The translations under genes were made by a program, and so were the position numbers. The notes below the pieces were generated by a model. That model had not been told where the DNA came from. It did no database searches and saw nothing but the letters and a program-made list of their open reading frames with translations. This document shows positions 33,857-40,617 of a stretch of 40,617 nucleotides of DNA, one piece after another (within the stretch, counting starts at the first letter, position 1; each line of letters starts with the position of its first letter). Origin of the DNA: JBHIFB01 sp046760905 (GTDB lineage Bacteria > Gemmatimonadota > CAZMKB01); the NCBI GenBank assembly GCA_046760905.1, contig JBHIFB010000011.1, positions 1 through 40,617 on the forward strand, read 5' to 3'.

Positions 33857-36727
33857 TTGAAGAAGTCGAAGAAAAGGAAGAAGAAGGTAGCTGCGAGAGC
33901 CCTGAGCCTGCGTTTTCATCTCAGGGTACTTTTAATCCTCTTTTTCATCTCGGGATTCTCATCGCTCGTGTATGAAGTCGCCTGGGGCAGGATTCTCACC
34001 CTTGTGATGGGTGGAAGCATTTACGCTGTGAGCGTCATCCTCGCGACTTTCATGGGAGGACTTGCCCTTGGAAGTTTCACACTCGGGAGGATATCTGACA
34101 GGAGTAAGAATCCACTACTTTTGTACTCGATCCTCGAATTCGCTATCGGGCTCTATGGCCTGGCGGTTCCTACACTATCAGCTTATCTGGATGATATATA
34201 CATACCGCTAGCAGGCGGCATCACCAACCGCTTCATCGTCATGATGATCAGGTCACTGGTTGCATTTCTCTTCCTCCTGCTTCCCACTTTTCTTATGGGT
34301 GGCACTTTTCCGGTAATGATACGTCACCTGACTAGGAGTCTGGAAAAGCTCGGCAACACCGTCGGCAAGCTTTATGCTTCGAACACATTCGGTGGTGTTG
34401 CCGGAGCTCTCCTCTCAGGAGTTTTCATGATAAAAGTGATCGGTCTGCGAAGCACAGTTACAATCGCCGCCGCGTTGAACATCATCGTCTGTGCCTTCGC
34501 CCTCCTTCTATCAAGGTGGCAAGTCGCAGAAGAGACTCATGAAAAGGAGGAATCAGTACCGGAAGCAGCTCCTATGTTTGATATTCCCCGATCAGTTCTT
34601 CTAATCGCTATAGCATTGTCCGGCCTGAGCTCCCTTGCCTACGAGGTAATCTGGACACGCATGCTGATGTTCGTGCTCGGCAACAGCACCTGGGCTTTCG
34701 CGATCATGTTAGTCACATTTCTCACCGGCATCGCAGTCGGTAGCATGATAATATCAAGGTATCTCGACAGGATGCAAAAACTCATCCTCATCATAACACT
34801 TATAGAAATTTCAGCTGCCATCGTCTCACTTTTTCTCATACCCGCTTACGGGAAACTCTATAATATCAGGAAATGGATCGTCGATGCAACCGGCACTGTT
34901 GGTGGTATGTTCGTGGCGATGTTCGTCGTCTCTTTTCTTGCTATGATTCTTCCCACGCTGCTTCTCGGGATGATCTTCCCGGCTATCAGTAAGGCATACA
35001 CGAGAAGCATCGACACCGTCGGCAGAGGAATCGGAGCCCTTTACTCTCTGAACACCATCGGTGCCATTATTGGGTCAATGCTACCTGCATTCCTACTGAT
35101 TCCCCACCTGGGGCTGAGAGGAGCTCTCCTTGCCGCTGCCGTTATCAACTCGGTCGCAGGAGTGATCCTGATCCTGCCTTCAGCCGCAATCAGAACGTCG
35201 CTTAAAACATCACTGTCTCTCATCCCCGCCGTCATTTTAGTGACAGGATATATCCTGCTCCCGACCGATCTCGAGATAAGAGGCCCAATTGTAGGCTATG
35301 AGAGGATTTTCAAGCATGAAACAACAGGTGGAATCATAGAAGTGTTCACGACGAAGAACGAGGATGTACGGACACTAGTATTAAATGGCGTTCCGGAAGT
35401 ACCGACTGACAGAATCAGCATGCAGACCTTCAGGCTTCTCGCGTTCCTGCCCGTGCTCATTCATCCCCGGCCCGAAGAAGTTCTCGTAGTCACTTTCGGT
35501 GGAGGCATTGTAACCGGTACTCTGGGGAGATATGATCTCAAGAGCATCGACTGTGTGGAAATCTTTCCTGGCATAAGAAAAGCGGCCCCATTCTTCAGAA
35601 TCGAGAATCATGATGTCCTCGAAAATCCGCTGGTAAATCTCATGATAGAAGATGGAAGAAACTTCCTGCTCATGACGGAGAAGAAGTATGACATAATCAC
35701 AGCTGATGCTACGCACCCGACAGGGGCTGATTCATGGGTGCTGTACACAACTGAATACTACAATCTCTGCAGAAGACACCTGACTTCCGACGGTCTGTTC
35801 GTTCAGTGGCTGCCCCTGCATCATCTATCTTTCGAAGGATACTGCACTATCCTCAAGACAATCCGTACAGTCTTTCCGAATGTTGAGATCTGGTTCACCG
35901 GTGTGAACAGGAACTTCGGACACACGATCGTGCTCGCTTCAAGGAAGGAACTCGTAGTCGACTACAAGCAGCTCTCGGAAAGACTCATGAACCCGATAAT
36001 CAGGGAGGATCTCAGCGCCTATGACCTTGATGATCCGATGAACATCATCTCGCTGAGATTGATGGATGAACGCGGTATCGACAAGATGGTGGAGAAAGCG
36101 CCGATAAATACAGACGACAAACCTATCATTTCATTTCCCACGACAATTCCCGAGCAGACTGACAACCTCGAAAACCTGAGTCACCTCATTCAGTTCAGAT
36201 CTCCCACCATGCTCTCAAACATCCCCCGCGAGGAAAACGACAGGGTTAAAAACATGTTGCGTGCCCTCCCCAACAGGTACAGGGGTGAAGTTCTATACTA
36301 CTCTGGAAAACCGATCAAGGCCCTCAGAGAATTTCATAGAACTCTCAGCATAAATCCGTATGACACATGGGCGTATAGACTTCTCGCCAGAATAGAGAGA
36401 AAGAGAGCAAAGGACAAGTTACTCACAGATTCTGTATTGGGAAAGGAGCTCGACGCGGAAGGCCTTTTCGCAAGAGGATATATGTCGTTCACTAAGAAGA
36501 ATTACGAACAGGCAAGGGAACTGTTCTTGCAATCCATCGAAAAAAACTCATCCTTCCCCGAGTCATACTGCTACCTAGGCTTGACCTATGCTAGACTTGG
36601 AAAGAGACAAGAAGCAAAGGAGTATCTTTCAAGAGCGCTGGAGCTCTGGCCGGGAATGGGTCTCGCTCGAAGAGGGCTCATCGAACTCGAAGGTGAATTG
36701 TCGAAGAGGGACAGCGACATTAAGTGA
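33857..36727 (+). CDS. Fused membrane protein/spermidine synthase-like protein with TPRs
   Basis: This is a 956-residue protein from the TTG at 33857. The AGGGAGGGAGG SD lies 10 nt upstream, and the promoter at 33782-33810 excludes the upstream start; ATT at 33854 is possible. A Lys/Arg-rich tail precedes two sets of transmembrane helices (about 25-220 and 255-470) with the FSSLVYEVAWGRIL and LSSLAYEVIWTRML signatures. A Rossmann domain follows (about 480-740): VTFGGGIVTGTLG, IDCVEIFPG, MIEDGRNFL, and ITADATHPTGADSWVLYTTEYY, which keeps Asp unlike the paralogue. The C-terminus (about 830-950) has tetratricopeptide repeats (SFPESYCYLGLTYARLGKRQEAKEYL written in part). It may be a membrane methyl- or aminopropyltransferase-like enzyme; the substrate is unknown. 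Confidence 0.87.
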   Translation: MKKSKKRKKKVAARALSLRFHLRVLLILFFISGFSSLVYEVAWGRILTLVMGGSIYAVSVILATFMGGLALGSFTLGRISDRSKNPLLLYSILEFAIGLYGLAVPTLSAYLDDIYIPLAGGITNRFIVMMIRSLVAFLFLLLPTFLMGGTFPVMIRHLTRSLEKLGNTVGKLYASNTFGGVAGALLSGVFMIKVIGLRSTVTIAAALNIIVCAFALLLSRWQVAEETHEKEESVPEAAPMFDIPRSVLLIAIALSGLSSLAYEVIWTRMLMFVLGNSTWAFAIMLVTFLTGIAVGSMIISRYLDRMQKLILIITLIEISAAIVSLFLIPAYGKLYNIRKWIVDATGTVGGMFVAMFVVSFLAMILPTLLLGMIFPAISKAYTRSIDTVGRGIGALYSLNTIGAIIGSMLPAFLLIPHLGLRGALLAAAVINSVAGVILILPSAAIRTSLKTSLSLIPAVILVTGYILLPTDLEIRGPIVGYERIFKHETTGGIIEVFTTKNEDVRTLVLNGVPEVPTDRISMQTFRLLAFLPVLIHPRPEEVLVVTFGGGIVTGTLGRYDLKSIDCVEIFPGIRKAAPFFRIENHDVLENPLVNLMIEDGRNFLLMTEKKYDIITADATHPTGADSWVLYTTEYYNLCRRHLTSDGLFVQWLPLHHLSFEGYCTILKTIRTVFPNVEIWFTGVNRNFGHTIVLASRKELVVDYKQLSERLMNPIIREDLSAYDLDDPMNIISLRLMDERGIDKMVEKAPINTDDKPIISFPTTIPEQTDNLENLSHLIQFRSPTMLSNIPREENDRVKNMLRALPNRYRGEVLYYSGKPIKALREFHRTLSINPYDTWAYRLLARIERKRAKDKLLTDSVLGKELDAEGLFARGYMSFTKKNYEQARELFLQSIEKNSSFPESYCYLGLTYARLGKRQEAKEYLSRALELWPGMGLARRGLIELEGELSKRDSDIK

Positions 36728-36760
36728 CAGGAACGATTTCCATAAACCCTGGTCGACGAC

Positions 36761-38032
36761 GTGCTTTACACTGTAGCTGAAAGAAGCGAACTACCTCTCT
36801 GTGAGGTCACCTTCTCCGTTGTCTCGACATGCAGTCAAAATCCCCGCGCCCTTCCCCGGGCAGTGGATGTGGCCGTCGTGAAGCTAACCGGAGAGAATGT
36901 CATAGAGAAAATCGAGAAGCGCCTCACACCACCCCCACTCATCCCGCCGAGGGGCGGATTGATCACGGAAGTCTCTTCACTCATAAGGTTTATCGGGGAC
37001 TCTGTGATCGCCTCTTTCGACCTGGTCCGTGACATGAGGGTCCTGAACTACATCCTTTCCTCTTACGGTTTTGACATGCTCGGAAACGAGAGCATATCGA
37101 TCAGGAAGGTTTCCCGATTCCTGCTCCCCGAACTTCCAGGACACGACCTCGAGACGCTTGCCCGGCATTTCAAAGTCAGGATTCTGTCACTCGAAAGTGC
37201 TTCTCAAAAGGCCGATCTGGTGTCAGACGTCTTCATCGAGTGCCTTAGAATCGCCGGCGAGATGGATATCTTAACCCTCGGCGCACTCAGGGATTCGATG
37301 GCCGAGGCTCAAGAGAGCATCAACTGGGATAGGTACGCTTTCGACAGGAACATATTACAGTGCTTCCCGCCCTGCCCCGGCGTGTACATCATGAAAGACA
37401 GGAAGGGGGATGTGATTTATGTCGGCAAGGCGCTCAGTCTAAGGGAGAGGGTGGTCTCCTACTTTACCGGCAAGGAACAGGATAGGGTCAAAGGATTGAG
37501 GGAGAAGCTGTTCGACATCGAATACATAAAAACGGGTACAGCTCTGGCAGCTCTGCTTAAGGAGGCCGAGCTCATCACTACATACAGTCCCGTTTTCAAT
37601 ACCGTCCTCGCATCATCGAAAAAGAAAAGAGCTTCGGCAAGAAAAACCAGGAGGGGCCCTGGTGAAAAGCATGTACCGGCCGAATCGGGCAAGTTGATAT
37701 TCCTTCCCTCGGAGACTAAGGATGAGATAGATCTCATGCTCATAATGCATGGAAAGCCTCTTTGGAGACGTCTTCTTAAAACCGACCTGTCGAATCTCTC
37801 CAATATCATTGAAGACCTCACCGGGTTTCTCGGTTCCCCCCCTGCACCAGAACTGGAACCGGATGAGGAGTATAAGGTTACCCTCATCGAGGGCTGGCTA
37901 CAGCGTAACGAGGACTCGGTGAACTGTATCGAGATCGAAAACGATGAGGACACGTCTTCACTCGATAGAAAGATCCGTCCCCTCGTTGAGAGTGGTGACT
38001 GGTGTGGCGAGAAGGTCGTATACAGACTGTGA
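36761..38032 (+). CDS. GIY-YIG (UvrC-N-like) nuclease fused to degenerate DEDD exonuclease domain
   Basis: This is a 423-residue protein with a GTG start at 36761, the only usual initiator after the stop at 36743; the SD is weak. Residues about 10-190 resemble a DnaQ-type 3'-5' exonuclease (FSVVSTCSQN, GLITEVSSLIRFIGDSVIASFDLVRDM, HDLETLARHFKV), but the first motif D-x-E is absent and the H-x4-D motif is also lost, so this half is probably inactive. Residues about 205-295 are a complete GIY-YIG nuclease, GVYIMKDRKGDVIYVGKALSLRERV, with Tyr, Arg and the late Glu (LKEAELI) and Asn (PVFN) present. DnaQ-GIY-YIG fusions are known Cho/UvrC-like repair nucleases. The remaining C-terminus (about 320-423) is unassigned. 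It converges on the next gene with a 2 nt gap. Confidence 0.83.
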   Translation: MLYTVAERSELPLCEVTFSVVSTCSQNPRALPRAVDVAVVKLTGENVIEKIEKRLTPPPLIPPRGGLITEVSSLIRFIGDSVIASFDLVRDMRVLNYILSSYGFDMLGNESISIRKVSRFLLPELPGHDLETLARHFKVRILSLESASQKADLVSDVFIECLRIAGEMDILTLGALRDSMAEAQESINWDRYAFDRNILQCFPPCPGVYIMKDRKGDVIYVGKALSLRERVVSYFTGKEQDRVKGLREKLFDIEYIKTGTALAALLKEAELITTYSPVFNTVLASSKKKRASARKTRRGPGEKHVPAESGKLIFLPSETKDEIDLMLIMHGKPLWRRLLKTDLSNLSNIIEDLTGFLGSPPAPELEPDEEYKVTLIEGWLQRNEDSVNCIEIENDEDTSSLDRKIRPLVESGDWCGEKVVYRL

Positions 38033-38034
38033 AG

Positions 38035-39777
38035 CTAAGGTTTCGGCACAGCCTCCCTGTGACCCCTTACAGGCATGGAACCGCCATAGAAACACACTCT
38101 ATCCACGATGAGACCCACGTAAGCAGTTTGATAGTTCGCTTCGAACAAGAACCGGATGGAGATGTGTGCATCGGGATGGTCGGTTAGATCGAAGTCCCAG
38201 GTCTCAATCTCAAAGTAACCGCAGTTTGTCTCACCATCAAGTCCCTCATCACAATCAGCTGCCGGGTCACCCTGATCGTACCCTTCATAAGGGTAGATTA
38301 TCGACCAGCTTTCTCCCCCATCTGTGGACATCTGAACATTCCACCCATCACCACCGCAATCCACATAGTTAAATGAATCAATTGTGAGCCAGCAACCCTC
38401 GCTACCGAGAGTGATTTCCGGCGAATCTAGCCAACCGCAGGATGCGTTCGCATAGTTTCCGCCCAAATTGGTCTCCCAGGCATTCCCATCGAGTACATAG
38501 GAAGGCTCGCCCCATTCCCAGGAAGCCAATCCACCAGGTGACCAGCCGTCATCTGTCTCATTGAAGTTGAAACAGACTTTCCCTTGTGGCGTAATAAGCA
38601 CCCTGCACTGAACCTGACCGCTCTCCTCATCACCGACCACACCCACCAAACCATAGTTGTAGAAACCGTAACCCGGAAAAGTATCGAGATAATAAGTCGC
38701 ACTACCGGGAAGCACCTCTATTAGATCATAATCTCTGTAAACATACACCTCATCATAAGATTCCCCGTTCGACCATGTAAGCTCGACATCCCTATCACTC
38801 GTCACTGTGCAGACAAGGCCATAGGGTGGATACACAGCGGGGATCCCGTATTCGTCAATATTAAACGGAGGCTCAGCGTTATAAATATCAGGAACATAAC
38901 TAAGAAATGTCCCTGGTTCTGGATCGCCATCCTCTATGAGTCCTATGCCCCAGCTTTGGCCAGTGTAGTCAAGTGAGCAATAACCAGCACCCGTCAGACC
39001 ATTGATCAAATCAAAATTGAAAGCCTCTCTGGCCATATGAGGACCGTTTGTATACTGGTTTATCAATATGAGCTGGCCACTATCGTCATCAAAGGCCATT
39101 CCGGCCATGTCAAAACCATCTGATTCTGATTGCCATGGAACTGCCCATGAGCCAAGCATATCTCCAAGACCGCCACTCGAAATGTCATATACATAGAGCA
39201 TGTCAGGATTGGCGTTAGTTCCTATGAAAAGATAATCGTTTAGGGGATCTACAGCCGCTGAAGCTATCGGTCCAACAAAGTTTTCGGAAATTAATGAATA
39301 AGGTGGAGTTGCATCGTGCTGGTGTAGAAGATAATCGGACCAACCTCCCACCCAGATTTGGTACCTGTTAAGATCAAATGCGAGGGCTCTGTCATTCCAT
39401 GGTCCCGGTGGAGATACAGGATAATATGTTCCAGACACAACCGAGCAGGTCGCTGGATCTAGCTGAAACACGCCGCCACCTCCCGGCACTACACTAACAA
39501 AGAAGAGGGTGCTATCAGTACTGTTGTAAGCACCATCAGCGATGAAGTCTGTGTTAGGATCCGGTGTGATTGCGTCACAATTGTTCCTGGAAATGTCACA
39601 GGAAGAGAATATTGTGGAATTCAGTAAGTGTGAATTTTTCTCAGGATCAAGATTAAACGAGGTGTCGTTATTCATTAGATAATTGATTCCTCTTGTCCCT
39701 GAGTTTCCCACCAGAGAGAAAATCAGAAAATAAATGAAAGCTAACAATAACGTCAGAAAGCCAAATTTTCTGCCCAT
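38035..39777 (-). CDS. Large secreted beta-rich protein
   Basis: This is a 580-residue protein. The signal peptide MGRKFGFLTLLLAFIYFLIF is followed by a spacer. Residues about 60-310 have WD/propeller-like beta repeats (YNSTDSTLFFVSVV, FDLNRYQIWVGGW, DPLNDYLFIG, FDDDSGQLILI). Residues about 320-390 look like a fibronectin-III type domain (VELTWSNGESYDEVYVYRDYDLI), and the C-terminus (about 400-565) resembles an immune inhibitor A-like lectin or MAM-like domain (WEWGEP, NAWETNLGGNY, DSPEITLG, STDGGESW). There is no sorting domain at the end. There is no SD at its ATG; a 31-codon ORF ends 14 nt upstream, so translational coupling is likely. It is extracellular, ligand unknown. Confidence 0.72.
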   Translation of the reverse strand: MGRKFGFLTLLLAFIYFLIFSLVGNSGTRGINYLMNNDTSFNLDPEKNSHLLNSTIFSSCDISRNNCDAITPDPNTDFIADGAYNSTDSTLFFVSVVPGGGGVFQLDPATCSVVSGTYYPVSPPGPWNDRALAFDLNRYQIWVGGWSDYLLHQHDATPPYSLISENFVGPIASAAVDPLNDYLFIGTNANPDMLYVYDISSGGLGDMLGSWAVPWQSESDGFDMAGMAFDDDSGQLILINQYTNGPHMAREAFNFDLINGLTGAGYCSLDYTGQSWGIGLIEDGDPEPGTFLSYVPDIYNAEPPFNIDEYGIPAVYPPYGLVCTVTSDRDVELTWSNGESYDEVYVYRDYDLIEVLPGSATYYLDTFPGYGFYNYGLVGVVGDEESGQVQCRVLITPQGKVCFNFNETDDGWSPGGLASWEWGEPSYVLDGNAWETNLGGNYANASCGWLDSPEITLGSEGCWLTIDSFNYVDCGGDGWNVQMSTDGGESWSIIYPYEGYDQGDPAADCDEGLDGETNCGYFEIETWDFDLTDHPDAHISIRFLFEANYQTAYVGLIVDRVCFYGGSMPVRGHREAVPKP

Positions 39778-39791
39778 TGTTTGCCGCAGGA

Positions 39792-39887
39792 TCAGAAGTT
39801 CTTGTCAAGAAGGAGGTCGTGTACGTTGAGGGATTTCCCTAAAACCACTGTATAAATGGAATGTTGCCGGGTGATTTTGAATGTCAT
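39792..39887 (-). CDS. 31-residue leader ORF upstream of secreted protein
   Basis: The ATG at 39887 has a strong SD (GAGGAG, 8 nt), and TGA ends the ORF at 39792. The product begins MTFKITRQHSIYTVVLGKS. It is not a signal peptide and has no recognised family. It lies between a strong promoter and the ATG at 39777, which lacks its own SD. This looks like a leader peptide driving coupled translation, or a gene remnant. Confidence 0.5.
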   Translation of the reverse strand: MTFKITRQHSIYTVVLGKSLNVHDLLLDKNF

Positions 39888-39907
39888 TTGTTCTTCTCCT
39901 CTTATTT

Positions 39908-39938
39908 TATATATTAAAATGATCTCACAATTTGTCAA
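39908..39938 (-). promoter_or_regulatory. Promoter of leader ORF and secreted protein
   Basis: The -35 is TTGACA (39938-39933). The -10 region is AT-only: AATATA at 17 nt spacing or TATATA at 19 nt. The start is about 20 nt before the ATG. Confidence 0.55.
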
Positions 39939-39989
39939 TGAATTATTATACGGCTATGTGGTTGAGTAAGGACGACCGGGACCTGTGAT

Positions 39990-40325
39990 GTGTCCCAGTT
40001 CAAGGTCAGTGTATCCACACAGAATCAGGCGCTTAGTGCCGTAAGGTGGGTCAATCACCGAACCGATGAACAAGACCGACACCATCTGGACTATTCCGTC
40101 ATTCAAAAGGCCGTCAAAGGGGCGGTGAACGATGCCAGAATCATGAAGCGGGCGAGTTGCCATAAGTTGAGAAACTCTTTCGCAACCCACCTACTTGAGA
40201 ATGGATACGACATACGAACAGTTCAGGAGCTTCTGGGGCACAAGGATGTTAGGACAATTATGATCTACACTCACGTACTGAATCGAGCAGGAAAAGGAGT
40301 GCGGAGTCCCATGGATTCGATTTAA
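39990..40325 (+). pseudogene. Integron-type tyrosine recombinase, internally deleted remnant
   Basis: This is a 111-residue open frame from GTG. Two parts match integron integrases (IntI-like). The first is VSVSTQNQALSAV from the N-terminal SAM-like domain. The second is the C-terminal catalytic part: DRHHLDYSVIQKAVKGAV, CHKLRNSFATHLLENGYD, IRTVQELLGHKDVRT and IYTHVLNRAGKGVRSPMD. They are joined in frame, and the roughly 150 residues that should lie between, including the first catalytic Arg, are missing. Retained residues are Arg (LRN), His (GHKD) and the Tyr nucleophile (YTH); the second-motif His is Asn. It is almost certainly inactive. No attC sites were seen nearby. Confidence 0.75.
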
Positions 40326-40341
40326 CCTGGGTATCATTTCT

Positions 40342-40482
40342 TATCTGGAAACCGTATAAGACTCTGAGAGAAATACGAAAGTACGGAAACCTGTTGACAT
40401 TCATGTTTGTTCGCGGTATCATCAATTGAGTGTTATACCGCTGGAATGCGGCCCAAAAACTATTATCGGGAAACCATATAAG
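40342..40482 (+). repeat. Imperfect direct repeat pair
   Basis: ATCTGGAAACCGTATAAG (40343-40360) and ATCGGGAAACCATATAAG (40465-40482) agree at 16 of 18 positions, about 120 bp apart, on both sides of the predicted promoter. The meaning is unknown; they could be regulator sites or remnants of mobile DNA. Confidence 0.3.
40394..40422 (+). promoter_or_regulatory. Promoter of DUF4386 gene
   Basis: The -35 is TTGACA (40394-40399), the spacer is 17 nt, and the -10 is TATCAT (40417-40422), about 97 nt before the ATG. Confidence 0.65.
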
Positions 40483-40519
40483 CCATAGTTATACATAATA
40501 ACAAACAAAAGGAGTAAAT

Positions 40520-40617
40520 ATGAATTCAAACAGAAAGACCGCAATAATTGTGGGAGTATTATACATAATTGGGACGGTTGCTAGCATAATAAGTTTTGTT
40601 TTTTGGCCTAGTCTAGA
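40520..40617 (+). CDS. DUF4386 membrane protein (partial)
   Basis: The ATG at 40520 has AAAGGAG 6 nt upstream. Only 32 codons are in the window: MNSNRKTAIIVGVLYIIGTV then ASIISFVFWPSL. This start is characteristic of DUF4386, a multi-helix membrane family of unknown function. The 3' end is outside the window. Confidence 0.65.
   Translation, partial: MNSNRKTAIIVGVLYIIGTVASIISFVFWPSL

Noticed and set aside
38035..40330. Integron cassette array next to the integrase remnant
   Set aside because: The secreted-protein gene points away from the integrase as a cassette would, but no attC or attI sequences were found and its 3' end is 2 nt from a resident gene.
1..40617. CRISPR arrays, tRNA or rRNA genes, complete insertion sequences
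   Set aside because: No regular repeat-spacer pattern, cloverleaf, rRNA segment or transposase was recognised by eye; a covariance-model search would settle tRNAs and small RNAs.

Overview
This 40.6 kb window is a chromosomal segment from an uncultivated-looking, double-membraned bacterium, most likely a candidate phylum of the FCB group (Latescibacteria, Zixibacteria, Krumholzibacteria or Eisenbacteria-like). The lineage is inferred from protein families: delta-60 repeats, LVIVP repeats, a FlgD-Ig/T9SS-like C-terminal domain (NYPNPFNPTTTI), gingipain-type (C25) proteases with FG-GAP repeats, DUF4159 and fused membrane spermidine synthases. It does not look like Bacteroidota itself. Shine-Dalgarno sequences are strong (AAGGAGG, GAGGAGG), and many promoters are textbook sigma-70 with TTGACA, a 17 nt spacer and TATAAT. 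UGA is an ordinary stop codon in many genes here.

Layout. 1-1.3 kb (minus): a thioredoxin-like secreted protein cut by the window edge, with an in-frame UGA exactly where the first Cys of its CxxC motif should be, followed by a SECIS-like hairpin; then a broken delta-60 repeat protein. 1.7-7.2 kb: a Tat-signal DUF362/AmrS operon, a fused membrane spermidine-synthase-like protein and endonuclease V. 7.2-13.5 kb: a family 2 glycosyltransferase, a 31-residue ribosomal protein missed by ordinary ORF calling, two lipoproteins, a DUF4389 membrane protein, an NCS2-type permease coupled to an NDUFA9-like SDR, and a secreted tandem YHS/TRASH-like metal-site protein. 13.5-19.7 kb: DUF302 plus beta-CASP nuclease, a VOC protein, PAP2 plus DUF4159, class II ribonucleotide reductase and a small membrane protein. 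19.8-27.7 kb: two paralogous exported C25-like proteases with carboxypeptidase-regulatory, FG-GAP/VCBS and ASPIC/UnbV domains, each with its own promoter and terminator. 27.8-38.0 kb: a LonB-like AAA+ protease, a SAM methyltransferase, an LVIVP-repeat secreted protein, a second fused spermidine-synthase-like protein carrying TPRs, and a GIY-YIG nuclease fused to a degenerate DEDD domain. 38.0-40.6 kb, AT-richer: a secreted beta-propeller-like protein preceded by a 31-codon ORF, an internally deleted integron-type integrase, and the start of a DUF4386 membrane protein.

Most genes are single units or two-gene operons, and several convergent pairs are separated by only 1-18 nt without a visible terminator. 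The common theme is secretion and surface or periplasmic display plus housekeeping nucleic-acid enzymes; no defence island, CRISPR array, tRNA or rRNA was recognised. The most notable item is the candidate selenoprotein at the left edge.
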